Of a stretch of DNA of 64,000 nt, positions 28,504 to 35,861 are shown piece after piece. Location of the stretch: NCBI GenBank assembly GCA_016789405.1, contig JAEUPQ010000010.1:1-64000 (forward strand). The letters are read 5' to 3'. Source of the stretch: Lysobacteraceae bacterium (lineage in GTDB: Bacteria; Pseudomonadota; Gammaproteobacteria; Xanthomonadales; Xanthomonadaceae). Made by a program: the position numbers and the translations under genes. Numbering within the stretch: the stretch's first letter is position 1; the number at the start of each line of letters is the position of its first letter. The notes under the pieces were generated by a model. The model saw only the letters and a list, made by a program, of their open reading frames with translations. It was not told the origin of the DNA and did no database searches.

Positions 28504-28701
28504 ATGCAAAACAAGAAGACGTTCGCATTCCAGCTGGCCTCGACGCAGAAGACCGCCGCAAAGACCGAAGACAAGCAGTGGCAGGTGCGCGATGGCGTGG
28601 CCCTGGCGGGCTGCACCGATCCGACCCGTGAAGGCGACTATCGCGCCGACATCGATATCTGGGGCAATTACCGCGGTCGCGACAAGGGCTACTGGTGCTG
28701 A
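28504..28701 (+). CDS. Putative RiPP precursor peptide 1 (two Cys, C-terminal YWC)
   Basis: The 65-residue peptide has a basic leader-like N-terminus with FAFQLAS at residues 7-13. The block WQVRDGVALAGC spans residues 26-37, and a polar, Asp/Arg/aromatic-rich C-terminal part ends in YWC. It has only two cysteines, Cys37 and Cys65 (the last residue). An AAGGAACAAGGAA region precedes the ATG. It is closely similar to the next small gene and has no signal peptide. The context (ATP-grasp ligase, protease, redox pair) points to a modified peptide whose leader is roughly residues 1-36. I know no named family for it. Confidence 0.75.
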   Translation: MQNKKTFAFQLASTQKTAAKTEDKQWQVRDGVALAGCTDPTREGDYRADIDIWGNYRGRDKGYWC

Positions 28702-28793
28702 TCCGGGCGACATCGCCCTGACAGTCGCCGCGTTCAGCGGCGAACTTCGTTCGCGCATGCTGCGCGATGATCCAGAGCTCGATGGAGTGGCAC

Positions 28794-28979
28794 ATGAAAA
28801 CACCAGACAAGGCCAGATCGTTCGCATTCAAGCTGGCAACGGATGCGAAGAAGCAGGACGAGAAGAAACCCGCGTGGCAGGTGCGCGACGGCGTTGCGGT
28901 CGCAGGCTGCAGCGGTCCCGATGCCCGTGCCGACGCTTACACGCCGTTCTACCGTCGCGATGCGGGATTCTACTGCTGA
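28794..28979 (+). CDS. Putative RiPP precursor peptide 2 (two Cys, C-terminal FYC)
   Basis: The 61-residue peptide is a paralogue of the preceding one. It has FAFKLAT at residues 10-16, WQVRDGVAVAGC at 28-39, then a core-like tail containing D, T, R and Y and ending GFYC. Cys39 and the terminal Cys61 are its only cysteines. ATG 28794 is chosen because GGAG lies 6 bases upstream; ATG 28782 would add four residues. The leader block is more conserved than the tail, as expected of leader and core in RiPP precursors. Confidence 0.75.
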   Translation: MKTPDKARSFAFKLATDAKKQDEKKPAWQVRDGVAVAGCSGPDARADAYTPFYRRDAGFYC

Positions 28980-29017
28980 GGCTGCGATTGCGATCCTGCA
29001 GTCGCCGCACGTCGACA

Positions 29018-29047
29018 ACAGGCCCCGCTTCGCGGGGCCTGTACTTT
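29018..29047 (+). terminator. Hairpin between precursor genes and modification operon (attenuator-like)
   Basis: An 11-bp perfect stem (29018-29028 with 29032-29042) is followed by ACTTTTCC, a short T-run. It sits 39 bases after the second peptide and 59 bases before the ATP-grasp gene. A partial terminator here would give high precursor and low enzyme expression. Confidence 0.7.
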
Positions 29048-29105
29048 TCCATCACGTCGTGATGACGCGCGCCGTCCTTCTGTCACGAGCCACATTCCCA
29101 AGCGC

Positions 29106-30116
29106 ATGAAGAACCACATCCTGGTCGTCACCCACAGCGGCGATCTGCATGCCGACCTTGTCATCGAACGACTGCACGGGCGCGATGCGCGCGTCTTCCG
29201 CCTCGATCTCGATCGCTTCCCTGCACAGTATCGATTCGATGCCCGGCAGCACTGCGGCGCTCCCTCGGGAGTGTTGCATCACCTGCCTTCGCGGGCGGAA
29301 GTGTCGATCGAGGACATCGGTGCGGTGTGGACGCGCAAATCGGGCGATTTCCGTTTTCTCAGCGACGAAGAGCTCGGCCCGCAGGAGCGCGCCTATGCGA
29401 TCGCGGAAACCCATCACATCCTGACTGGCCTGCTGCTGGCGATGGACGTGTACTGGATGAACCATCCCATGGCCACGAACAGCGCACGATGGAAGGGCGA
29501 GCAATTGCGACGGGCGGCGCGGATGGGCTTCCGCGTGCCGCCGTCGCTGGCAAGCAACGATGGCGATGTCGTACGTCGCTTTCGCGCCGAGCATGGCGGC
29601 GAAATCATCTTCAAGCCGCTCTCTTCGCCAAGCCTCGGGGCGGACGAGGTAGCGCCTGCCGATCGCATCGTGCCCAACCTGGCCACGACGCTGATCACCG
29701 ACGCGCACGACGACATGCTCGATGCGGTGCGCGAACTCCCCGGCTTCTTCCAGAAGTACATCCCGAAGCGCCATGAAATCCGGGCGACCGTCGTCGATGG
29801 CTGCGTGTTCGCTGCCCGGATCGAATCCCAGGGCGACGAGCGCACGCGCGTCGATTACCGCGATTTTTCTGCAGAGATCGACTATCGCGCCGAACGCCTG
29901 CCGCAGGAGGTCGAACATCGCTGTCTTGAGTTCGTCCACAGTTACGGATTGAAGTTCGGTGCGCTGGACCTGATCTGTACGCCCGAAGGTGAGTACGTGT
30001 TCCTGGAGAACAATCCCGCCGGGCAATTCCTGTTCGTCGAGCAACTGGTGCCGGAGCTGCGCATGCTGGATGCGGTCGCCGACTGCCTGTTCGACGGCGC
30101 AAGCCGCAGAGGTTGA
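29106..30116 (+). CDS. ATP-grasp peptide ligase, graspetide (MvdC/MvdD) type
   Basis: The 336-residue product resembles ATP-grasp enzymes that form ester or amide links between Asp/Glu and Thr/Ser/Lys side chains of precursor peptides (microviridin-type, graspetides). Visible marks are an N-terminal pre-ATP-grasp domain with AVWTRKSGDF (residues 73-82), MNHPMATNSARWKGEQLRRA from 118, IIFKPLSS at 167-174, FFQKYIPKRHEIRATVV at 214-230 and the metal-site motif ENNPAGQFLFVEQ at 301-313. Typical graspetide ligases have NPxGQWxWIE at this point. It is followed 4 bases later by the protease gene. RimK-like ligation of other substrates is an alternative. Confidence 0.82.
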   Translation: MKNHILVVTHSGDLHADLVIERLHGRDARVFRLDLDRFPAQYRFDARQHCGAPSGVLHHLPSRAEVSIEDIGAVWTRKSGDFRFLSDEELGPQERAYAIAETHHILTGLLLAMDVYWMNHPMATNSARWKGEQLRRAARMGFRVPPSLASNDGDVVRRFRAEHGGEIIFKPLSSPSLGADEVAPADRIVPNLATTLITDAHDDMLDAVRELPGFFQKYIPKRHEIRATVVDGCVFAARIESQGDERTRVDYRDFSAEIDYRAERLPQEVEHRCLEFVHSYGLKFGALDLICTPEGEYVFLENNPAGQFLFVEQLVPELRMLDAVADCLFDGASRRG

Positions 30117-30120
30117 CACG

Positions 30121-30990
30121 ATGTCCGCATTTCCCGGTCTGCACCTGTTCGAGAGCGATGGACATTCCCGCGTCCTGGTGCTGGGCGCGACCCATCTGGA
30201 ATGCGAGCTGCTGCCCGTGCTGCACGATGCGCTGCGGCGAATGGGGCGCGTGCAACGTCTCGATGTGATCGCGTACTGTCGCGGCGGCGAGGTGGCCGTT
30301 GCGCGCCGGATCGGCTTGCTGCTGCACCGGTTCGCTGAGCGCGTGCGCTTCATCGTCCCCCACCACTGCCAATCGGCGGGCACCGTGATGGCGCTGGCCG
30401 CGCACGAGATCGTCGCTGGGCCGCTGGCGATGTTCTCGCCGATCGATCCGCATCTCGCCGGCACCGATGCGAGCGGGGAGGCTGCTGCGATGTCGGCGCT
30501 GGACATCCGCATGTTCCCGAAGCTGGCGCAGGACTGGTTCGGCCTGGACGAAACCGCTGCGCGCGAACGCGCATTGCCCTTGCTGTGCGAGAGCATCGCA
30601 CCTGCCGCGCTTACCGCGTTCTATCGCAGCACCCTCGCGGTGCGCCAGATCGGCGAGGAATTGCTGGCGTTGCACATGCCGGAGGCATCGCAGGACGCGC
30701 GCAGCACCATCGTCGAGACGCTGCTGTTCGGCTTCCATGCGCACGATTACACGCTGACCGGAGAAGATCTTCGCGCGATCGGGTTGAATGTGCAGGGCGA
30801 TCCTGCCCTGGAAGACGCCGCATGGACGATCGTGGCGGAACTGCGCACGCGCATGGGCCCGGAGACGCGCAAGGCGAATCCACGCGGCTGGTGCGATGCC
30901 CTGGTCGCGACCCGCGACGGTGGGTTCGTGCGCACCCGCCAGCAGGACATGCTGCCGGGCGACTGGCATGCCTTCGACGTGGCGTCATGA
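30121..30990 (+). CDS. SDH-family (ClpP/SppA-fold) serine protease
   Basis: The 289-residue product has the crotonase/ClpP-fold pattern of serine dehydrogenase proteinase proteins. An oxyanion-loop region shows CRGGEVAVARRI (53-64), the nucleophile motif HHCQSAGTVMALAAHEIV has Ser85, and LAMFSPIDPHL follows at 102-112. No membrane segment is obvious. It overlaps the next gene as ATGA and follows the ATP-grasp gene by 4 bases. Since the exporter lacks a peptidase domain, removal of the precursor leader is a reasonable proposed role, but this is inference. Confidence 0.75.
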   Translation: MSAFPGLHLFESDGHSRVLVLGATHLECELLPVLHDALRRMGRVQRLDVIAYCRGGEVAVARRIGLLLHRFAERVRFIVPHHCQSAGTVMALAAHEIVAGPLAMFSPIDPHLAGTDASGEAAAMSALDIRMFPKLAQDWFGLDETAARERALPLLCESIAPAALTAFYRSTLAVRQIGEELLALHMPEASQDARSTIVETLLFGFHAHDYTLTGEDLRAIGLNVQGDPALEDAAWTIVAELRTRMGPETRKANPRGWCDALVATRDGGFVRTRQQDMLPGDWHAFDVAS

Positions 30991-31541
30991 GCATCGATGT
31001 CTATCTCGCTGAGGGTTGCCGGTGGTTCGTGCTCATCGCGCTGCTGGCCGCGGCGATCGGCAAGAGTGTGCACTTCCGCAGGTTTGGCGAAAGCCTCGAT
31101 GAGGGTTTCCAGGGGCTGGGTCGCGGCAGTGCCGCCATCCTTGCATCGCTCGTGCTCGCTGGTGAATGGTCTGCCGCTGCACTGATGCTGGCCGGAGGTG
31201 GTCTGTCGCGCGCCGGATTGATGCTGTCGCTGGTCCTGTTCGTTTCGCTCACCCTGGTAGTGCTCGTCGTGCTTGCCAGGGATCTGACGGTTCGCTGCAA
31301 CTGCTTCGGCGCAGGCCAGCAACGCATTTCCGGGTTCGATCTGGCGCGCAATCTGATGTTCATCGCGTCCGCCGGCATCGGCTTGCAGGGCGCTTCCGCC
31401 ACGGGGGCGACCGGTATCCTGGGCGGCTTGCCGGCCATGTCCTCTGCGCCGATCGCCATCGTGGCGCTGATGTTGTTCCTCCTGTCCATCCACCTGCGCG
31501 ATGTCGTCCATCTGATGCAGATACGCACGCAGGACCTGTAA
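30987..31541 (+). CDS. MauE-like membrane protein
   Basis: The 184-residue product has about four to five membrane helices and the MauE/DoxX-type motif VRCNCFGAG (Cys104 and Cys106). In methylamine dehydrogenase clusters MauE works with MauD to form disulfides in the small subunit. No methylamine dehydrogenase genes lie here. It is coupled to the protease gene by an ATGA overlap and precedes the MauD-like thioredoxin by 50 bases. It probably passes electrons across the membrane for disulfide formation (inference). Confidence 0.78.
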   Translation: MSIDVYLAEGCRWFVLIALLAAAIGKSVHFRRFGESLDEGFQGLGRGSAAILASLVLAGEWSAAALMLAGGGLSRAGLMLSLVLFVSLTLVVLVVLARDLTVRCNCFGAGQQRISGFDLARNLMFIASAGIGLQGASATGATGILGGLPAMSSAPIAIVALMLFLLSIHLRDVVHLMQIRTQDL

Positions 31542-31591
31542 GTCCCGTCTGCATGACTCGCTAACATGACCCGCGAACCGATTCCCACCCC

Positions 31592-32155
31592 ATGACGCTC
31601 GATTCGACCCTGCTCGGCACGCTGGTCATCGCACTGACCGCCCTGGTCGCGTTCAACCTGTTCCTGAGCCTGCGCCTGACCCGGTTGGTGAATGCGCTGG
31701 CACAGGCGCGTCTTCCGGACACGGTGCCGATCGGCGCGCCATTGCCGCGATTCCAGGGAACCTTGCTGGATGGACGGAGTATCGGTGCCGGCGCGTTTCC
31801 GGACGGGCAGGCGGCGGTGCTGGTCTTCCTCAGCGCGGGTTGCCAGGCCTGCCAGCAACGTCTGCCGGAACTCGCACGGATGCTGCCTCTGATGGAGGAG
31901 TCCGGTGTTGCCCTGTGGGTGGTTGCCCAGGGTCGGCAGCGCGACCTGCACGCGTATTTCGAGACGACCGGTCTGCTGCATCGTCTCGTCCGCGTTGATC
32001 GTCGCAGCCTGCGCAGGCTGAATCCGAAATTCTCCGCGCCGTTCTACGTCTTCGTCGACGCCGATGGCATTGTGCAGGCCAGCAATCTCATCGGTGACGA
32101 GAACTGGCTGAGCTTCCGTGAACAGATCGGCGACAAGACTCTGATCATCGAATGA
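31592..32155 (+). CDS. MauD-like membrane-anchored thioredoxin
   Basis: The 187-residue product has an N-terminal membrane helix (residues 8-28) and a thioredoxin-like domain with the redox pair Cys84-Gln-Ala-Cys87 (FLSAGCQACQQRLPEL). A cis-Pro region SAPFYVFVDADGIV follows. The CQAC active site and long pre-domain linker resemble MauD rather than classical thioredoxin. With the MauE-like protein it forms a likely periplasmic thiol-redox pair, here probably acting on the two-Cys peptides. It is the last gene of the operon. Confidence 0.8.
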   Translation: MTLDSTLLGTLVIALTALVAFNLFLSLRLTRLVNALAQARLPDTVPIGAPLPRFQGTLLDGRSIGAGAFPDGQAAVLVFLSAGCQACQQRLPELARMLPLMEESGVALWVVAQGRQRDLHAYFETTGLLHRLVRVDRRSLRRLNPKFSAPFYVFVDADGIVQASNLIGDENWLSFREQIGDKTLIIE

Positions 32156-32183
32156 CCGCAGCGGCCGGTGTTGGCCGCTGCGG
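32156..32183 (+). terminator. Hairpin at the end of the RiPP-like operon
   Basis: An 11-bp perfect stem (32156-32166 with 32173-32183) overlaps the region just after the MauD-like stop and lies between convergent genes. There is no T-run, so it may act as a bidirectional stop with moderate strength. Confidence 0.5.
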
Positions 32184-32194
32184 GCAGTGCGGGG

Positions 32195-33373
32195 TCAGGC
32201 TTTCTTGCGCAGCGTGTTGATCTGGATGTGCGGCCAGCGCGTGGTCTGTCCGTTCGATCCGAACATGAATTCGAAGAAGATGATCTGCTCGTACTGCAGC
32301 TGAAGCACTTCGGTACCGTCTTCTTCCACGACCGTTTCCAGCCACATGTTCATGGTCATTTCGGTCGGCTTGGCGAACTGCGTCACGAACGGCGTGTTCA
32401 GGATGCCGCCCTGCGGCCCGCCGTCGTGTTTCGTCGTGAGCTGGATCAGGGTGTACTTGCTGATGTTCTGGTTCTTGATGACATCGCGCAGGCGCAGATC
32501 CGGGCGCACCGAGTACGGATAGTGCGGATCGGCGACGATGCGCTGGAAGTAGGTGAGATTGCCATCGGGATCGGTCACCGGCAGCGCCTTGTCGAAAGCC
32601 CAGGCCGGCGCCGACTCGTCCAGGTTCAGCGGCGCGGCGGTGGAGCTGCCGGGTGCCGTCAACAGCACCGTCGCGCCCATGCTGGGCGAGATCGCCAGCG
32701 GCGACGCTGCCAGGTTCGGCGCGTTCGCGACCTGCAGCGCCGGCCATGAGGTGACGAACGGATGCGTCCAGCTGTCCGGGCCGGTGGGAAACGGCGGCTT
32801 GCCGTCGACGTCCTGCGCGAAGCTGCCCATCAGCATGATCGTGCTGCCGTGCGGAATCGTGCCGCTGCGCGCGATCGGGTAGGGCGGCACGAAGTTCGGG
32901 CCATTGGCGCCTGCGCCGACCGAAATGCCGGGGTAGCCGTTGTCTTCGATCACCGACTGCTCGGTCGCCGCATGGTTGTACATCTGGTCGAACCACAGGT
33001 ACATGCCAACTTCTTCGTGCAGGCCCACGCCGTCACTCGCGCGCTGGATGCTCTGCCGATACTCGACGGCGCCTGCGAACTGTTCGTTGGTGCCGCCGCG
33101 ATTGCGCACCGAGCCCTCGACCGGCGCGAACGTCAGTTCCTCGACATAGTCTTCGCACAGGAAGTGGAAGATGCCGAAGATCGTTTCGGAATTGGTGCCC
33201 GGCGACGGCATGCAGGTCGTATGCAGCCCCAGGTTCGTGCTGCTGTTGCTCGGGTTGACATTGACCCATGTGCCGAACAACTGCTCCAGGATGCCGTAGT
33301 TCGCGGGCTGGGTCAGCACCGCGTCGGTATATTCCGGGTAGGGCGGCGTCGGAAAGGTGGGAATCTGCATCAT
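32195..33373 (-). CDS. Large cytosolic protein with a heme-binding beta-barrel (FABP/nitrobindin-like) domain
   Basis: The 392-residue product starts after an excellent AAGGAG at 7 bases (MMQIPTFPTPPYPEY). It shows NYGILEQLFGTWVNVNP, LHEEVGMYLWFDQ and repeated beta-strand patterns resembling fatty-acid-binding or nitrobindin-type heme barrels, but longer than usual. No signal peptide is seen. Family assignment is tentative and no neighbour explains it. It is convergent with the RiPP-like operon. Confidence 0.45.
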   Translation of the reverse strand: MMQIPTFPTPPYPEYTDAVLTQPANYGILEQLFGTWVNVNPSNSSTNLGLHTTCMPSPGTNSETIFGIFHFLCEDYVEELTFAPVEGSVRNRGGTNEQFAGAVEYRQSIQRASDGVGLHEEVGMYLWFDQMYNHAATEQSVIEDNGYPGISVGAGANGPNFVPPYPIARSGTIPHGSTIMLMGSFAQDVDGKPPFPTGPDSWTHPFVTSWPALQVANAPNLAASPLAISPSMGATVLLTAPGSSTAAPLNLDESAPAWAFDKALPVTDPDGNLTYFQRIVADPHYPYSVRPDLRLRDVIKNQNISKYTLIQLTTKHDGGPQGGILNTPFVTQFAKPTEMTMNMWLETVVEEDGTEVLQLQYEQIIFFEFMFGSNGQTTRWPHIQINTLRKKA

Positions 33374-33649
33374 CGAGCACTCCTTGCTGGGTTGGATGAC
33401 CGGGCTGTCCATGGTGTGGCTTTGTTGATATCGGGCTCGCCATTGCGATCGACCTGAAGCCACTGCGCGTCGCGATATCTCCTCGTCCCTGCGGCGGTGA
33501 AGCACCTGTCCGCATGACGAAGGCTCTTCCCGAAAGGGTACGGAATCGATGCGGTGGGACGGGATCAGAACGGGATCAAAAAGCGCGAAGATGCCCGGAA
33601 ATTTCCAGTGGGAGCGCATTGTCTTCGTTGACGGGTGCGTGCATGGCCG

Positions 33650-34165
33650 CTATGCCCATGCACATTTGCGTACCGTGTCCAGCGTCCGCGTGGTGATGGT
33701 CTTGCCGAAGGTGCGCTCCAGCAGGCTCATGAAGACGGAGCTTTTGGGGCCCGGGACATAGGTACACAGCGCCTCGCTGCCGTTGAAGCCGAGGATGCTG
33801 CCGTCGCCACGATGAGCCGGCAGATCAAGCGTCAACTCCGTCGGATTGCGAAGAAAGACGATCAACGGCTTGGTCGCCGGCGATATCTCGAACGCTGCGA
33901 AGGGCTCCGACTGCACCAGCGCCTGCAGGTCCTCGGCGCGCCGGACGATGGTGTCGAAACTGCGCCCGAGCCCGGGTGGCATCGCCTTCTCCGCGCGTTT
34001 CTCCAATGCGGACAGGGAGGATGCGCGAGCCGTGAATGCGACATTCCCGCTGGAGAGCAGGGTGCGCACATCCGTGAAACCCGCCGCCTCGAAACACGCC
34101 TTGAGCACCGGCATCCTGGCGTTCATCGGGCTGACGCCTCGGAGAAATGCGACGTAACGGGGCAT
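33650..34165 (-). CDS. DUF1697 family protein
   Basis: The 171-residue product starts MPRYVAFLRGVSPMNARMP and has VRTLLSSGNVAFTARA and a late PGPKSSVFMSLLERTFGKTITTRT split across strands, all typical of the DUF1697 family, whose function is unknown. The 276-base upstream spacer to 33374 on the other side has no gene I can support. Confidence 0.85.
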   Translation of the reverse strand: MPRYVAFLRGVSPMNARMPVLKACFEAAGFTDVRTLLSSGNVAFTARASSLSALEKRAEKAMPPGLGRSFDTIVRRAEDLQALVQSEPFAAFEISPATKPLIVFLRNPTELTLDLPAHRGDGSILGFNGSEALCTYVPGPKSSVFMSLLERTFGKTITTRTLDTVRKCAWA

Positions 34166-34215
34166 GGGGTTGAAGGTCAGCGTGGAGGGTGCTGTGACGT
34201 TTGATGGTGTCGCAT

Positions 34216-34314
34216 CGTAGCTCGGGTAGAGGCGAAGCCGACCCGGTGCGTTATATGACTTGCCCTCCTGAACCGGGCATCCCGCGGGTTTCGCTGCGCT
34301 CTATCCGGGCTACG
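34216..34314. repeat. REP/BIME-like imperfect inverted repeat, copy 1
   Basis: A left half (from 34216, GTAGCTCGGGTAGAGGCGAAG) and a right half (34281-34314, reading GGGTTTCGCTGCGCTC then CCGGGCTACG) are imperfect reverse complements. The right half recurs at 34785-34817. Such palindromic elements are common extragenic repeats in related genomes. Confidence 0.65.
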
Positions 34315-34317
34315 TCA

Positions 34318-34644
34318 CTATCGAGTATCTGTCCAATGCCGGAGCAAATGACCATAACCAGATCCAATCCATTCAGCGTGCTCAACTTTGTAATGGTGGT
34401 CCTTCATGAAATGGTACTCGAAAGCGAAGCCGCAACCGGGGCAAGAAAAGATCGGTTCTTGCGGCTTGAAGTGGTTCACTCCATCACGACTGCCTGAAAT
34501 GAGCGTAAGGTCGGAATACAAGGTGTCACATTCATAACAAAAGACCATGAGTCGTTGGCATTTCGGGCAACCGAACGGGTACAGGTCTTCGTCGCCACAG
34601 CAGTTGAAATAGCTGAATTCGAGATCCTCTTCCTCTACCAGCAT
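34318..34644 (-). CDS. Cysteine-rich zinc-ribbon-like protein of lower GC content
   Basis: The 108-residue product has four Cys pairs or clusters (NCCG, CPKC, CYEC and CPGC) that suggest one or two zinc ribbons, with acidic and aromatic flanks. A GGGAGG lies 5 to 6 bases before the ATG, so the start is firm. Base composition is visibly lower in GC than the neighbours, and it sits between two REP-like elements, suggesting acquisition by transfer. I recognise no family. Confidence 0.65.
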   Translation of the reverse strand: MLVEEEDLEFSYFNCCGDEDLYPFGCPKCQRLMVFCYECDTLYSDLTLISGSRDGVNHFKPQEPIFSCPGCGFAFEYHFMKDHHYKVEHAEWIGSGYGHLLRHWTDTR

Positions 34645-34717
34645 GATGCCTCCCGATATCGAAAATGAAATGTCTTCGGTTTGATTGAATCGTCAGGACA
34701 GCGCTCGGCTGGCGGTA

Positions 34718-34817
34718 TCGTAACGGGACAGAGGCAAAACCGGCACCCGAGGCTGTTTGGCTCGGGTATGCATATCATGTGATGCCCCGGGTTTCGCTGC
34801 GCTCTCCCCGGGCTACG
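34718..34817. repeat. REP/BIME-like imperfect inverted repeat, copy 2
   Basis: The right half at 34785-34817 is nearly identical to 34281-34314 (GGGTTTCGCTGCGCTC core, then CCGGGCTACG). A decayed left half begins near 34718. Together with copy 1 it flanks the low-GC zinc-ribbon gene. Confidence 0.6.
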
Positions 34818-34826
34818 CCATTGGCA

Positions 34827-35440
34827 TCAGCTTCCCCGGTGAGGGGGCAAACTCAGATTCCAGCGGATCGCCGCACCTCGCAACGCGAATCCGGCGATGA
34901 CAGCAATCGCCGCAGGCCAGTGCCCGGGAAGCCCGATTTGTGTCAGGCCGACGTACAGTGCGGATGCCACGAGTGCGGCGGTCACATACAACTCGTGGCG
35001 CATCAGGATGGAGGGCACGCCGACCGTGATGTCGCGGATGACGCCGCCGATGCATGCGGTGATGACGCCGGCCGCGACTGCGGAGACGGGCGATACGCCG
35101 AAGCTCATGGCCTTGCTCGCGCCGTAGACGGCGTAGGCCGCGAGGCCAGCGGCATCGAACCATTCCAGCGCGCGCTCGGGCCACCAGCGCAAGGGGGCCA
35201 GCCATGCGACGAGCGCCACCGCCACGCAGAGGATGATCGGGGCCGGGTCTTCCATCCAGAACACCGGCGCGCCGATGAGGATGTCCGCAGCGTGCCACCG
35301 CCGACCGCCGTGACGATCGCGAAGAAGCACGCGCCGACGACATCGACATGCTTGCGTACCGCCACGAGCACGCCCGAGACCGCGAAGACCGAGAGTCCGG
35401 CGATGTCGAGCCAGGGAAGGAGCTGGCCTAGTTCATTCAT
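34827..35440 (-). pseudogene. TRIC/YicG-like cation channel gene with one-base frameshift
   Basis: From ATG 35440 the frame encodes MNELGQLLPWLDIAGLSVFA and reaches FAIVTAVGGGTLR. The expected continuation DILIGAPVFWMEDPAP is in the next frame, so one base is missing near 35284-35287 (a GGG run reduced to GG on the coding strand). Together the two halves make a normal-length UPF0126/TRIC-type protein with about seven helices and the paired GGxxRD motif (later GGVIRDITVG). It overlaps the previous gene by 8 bases. A sequencing error is possible. Confidence 0.8.
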
Positions 35441-35861
35441 CTGGCCTGCTCCTGCTGCGTACAAGCCTCAAAACCTCAAGCGCAAGGTATCCGTTCGACT
35501 TGCCGACCCCCGGAACATGTTGACTCACGGGCGTGGATGTCGTCACGTCCTCGATGCTTGTGTGCTCGAGGCGTCCCGAGGCGTCGAGCGGGCGGGCGCC
35601 ATAGGCTTCTTCCGCAACGAAGCGGATGAAGCGCCCTTCTGCGGTCAGCCAGAGACCGTAGTGAACCCAGCAATCCTGATCCGGCACCGACCTCAATTCG
35701 ACCAGGACGCCGTCATGCTGGTCGAGCGAATACATGGCAAGCATGGCACGCAGCCATTCGTATCGCTCGGGATGGCGCGAAAACGCCTGCGCATTCTCCA
35801 GCATGGTTTCCAGCCGACTGCTGGCTTGCTGCGGGACGTTCTGCTGTCGGCGCCTGCTCAT
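35433..35861 (-). CDS. Small protein of unknown function between HTH-citrate synthase and TRIC channel
   Basis: The 142-residue product starts MSRRRQQNVPQQASSRLET, has a mixed charged middle (WLRAMLAMYSLDQHDGVLVE, then DCWVHYGLWLTAEGRFIRF) and ends in a basic tail. No signal peptide or family is recognised. Its ATG overlaps the stop of the citrate synthase gene (ATGA) and its 3' end overlaps the channel gene, so it belongs to that operon. Confidence 0.6.
   Translation of the reverse strand: MSRRRQQNVPQQASSRLETMLENAQAFSRHPERYEWLRAMLAMYSLDQHDGVLVELRSVPDQDCWVHYGLWLTAEGRFIRFVAEEAYGARPLDASGRLEHTSIEDVTTSTPVSQHVPGVGKSNGYLALEVLRLVRSRSRPDE

Noticed and set aside
28231-28827. N-terminal extension of the ABC transporter running antisense through the peptide genes
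   Set aside because: The extension has no transporter features. The transporter has a normal start at 28230, and the opposite strand has two conserved peptide genes.
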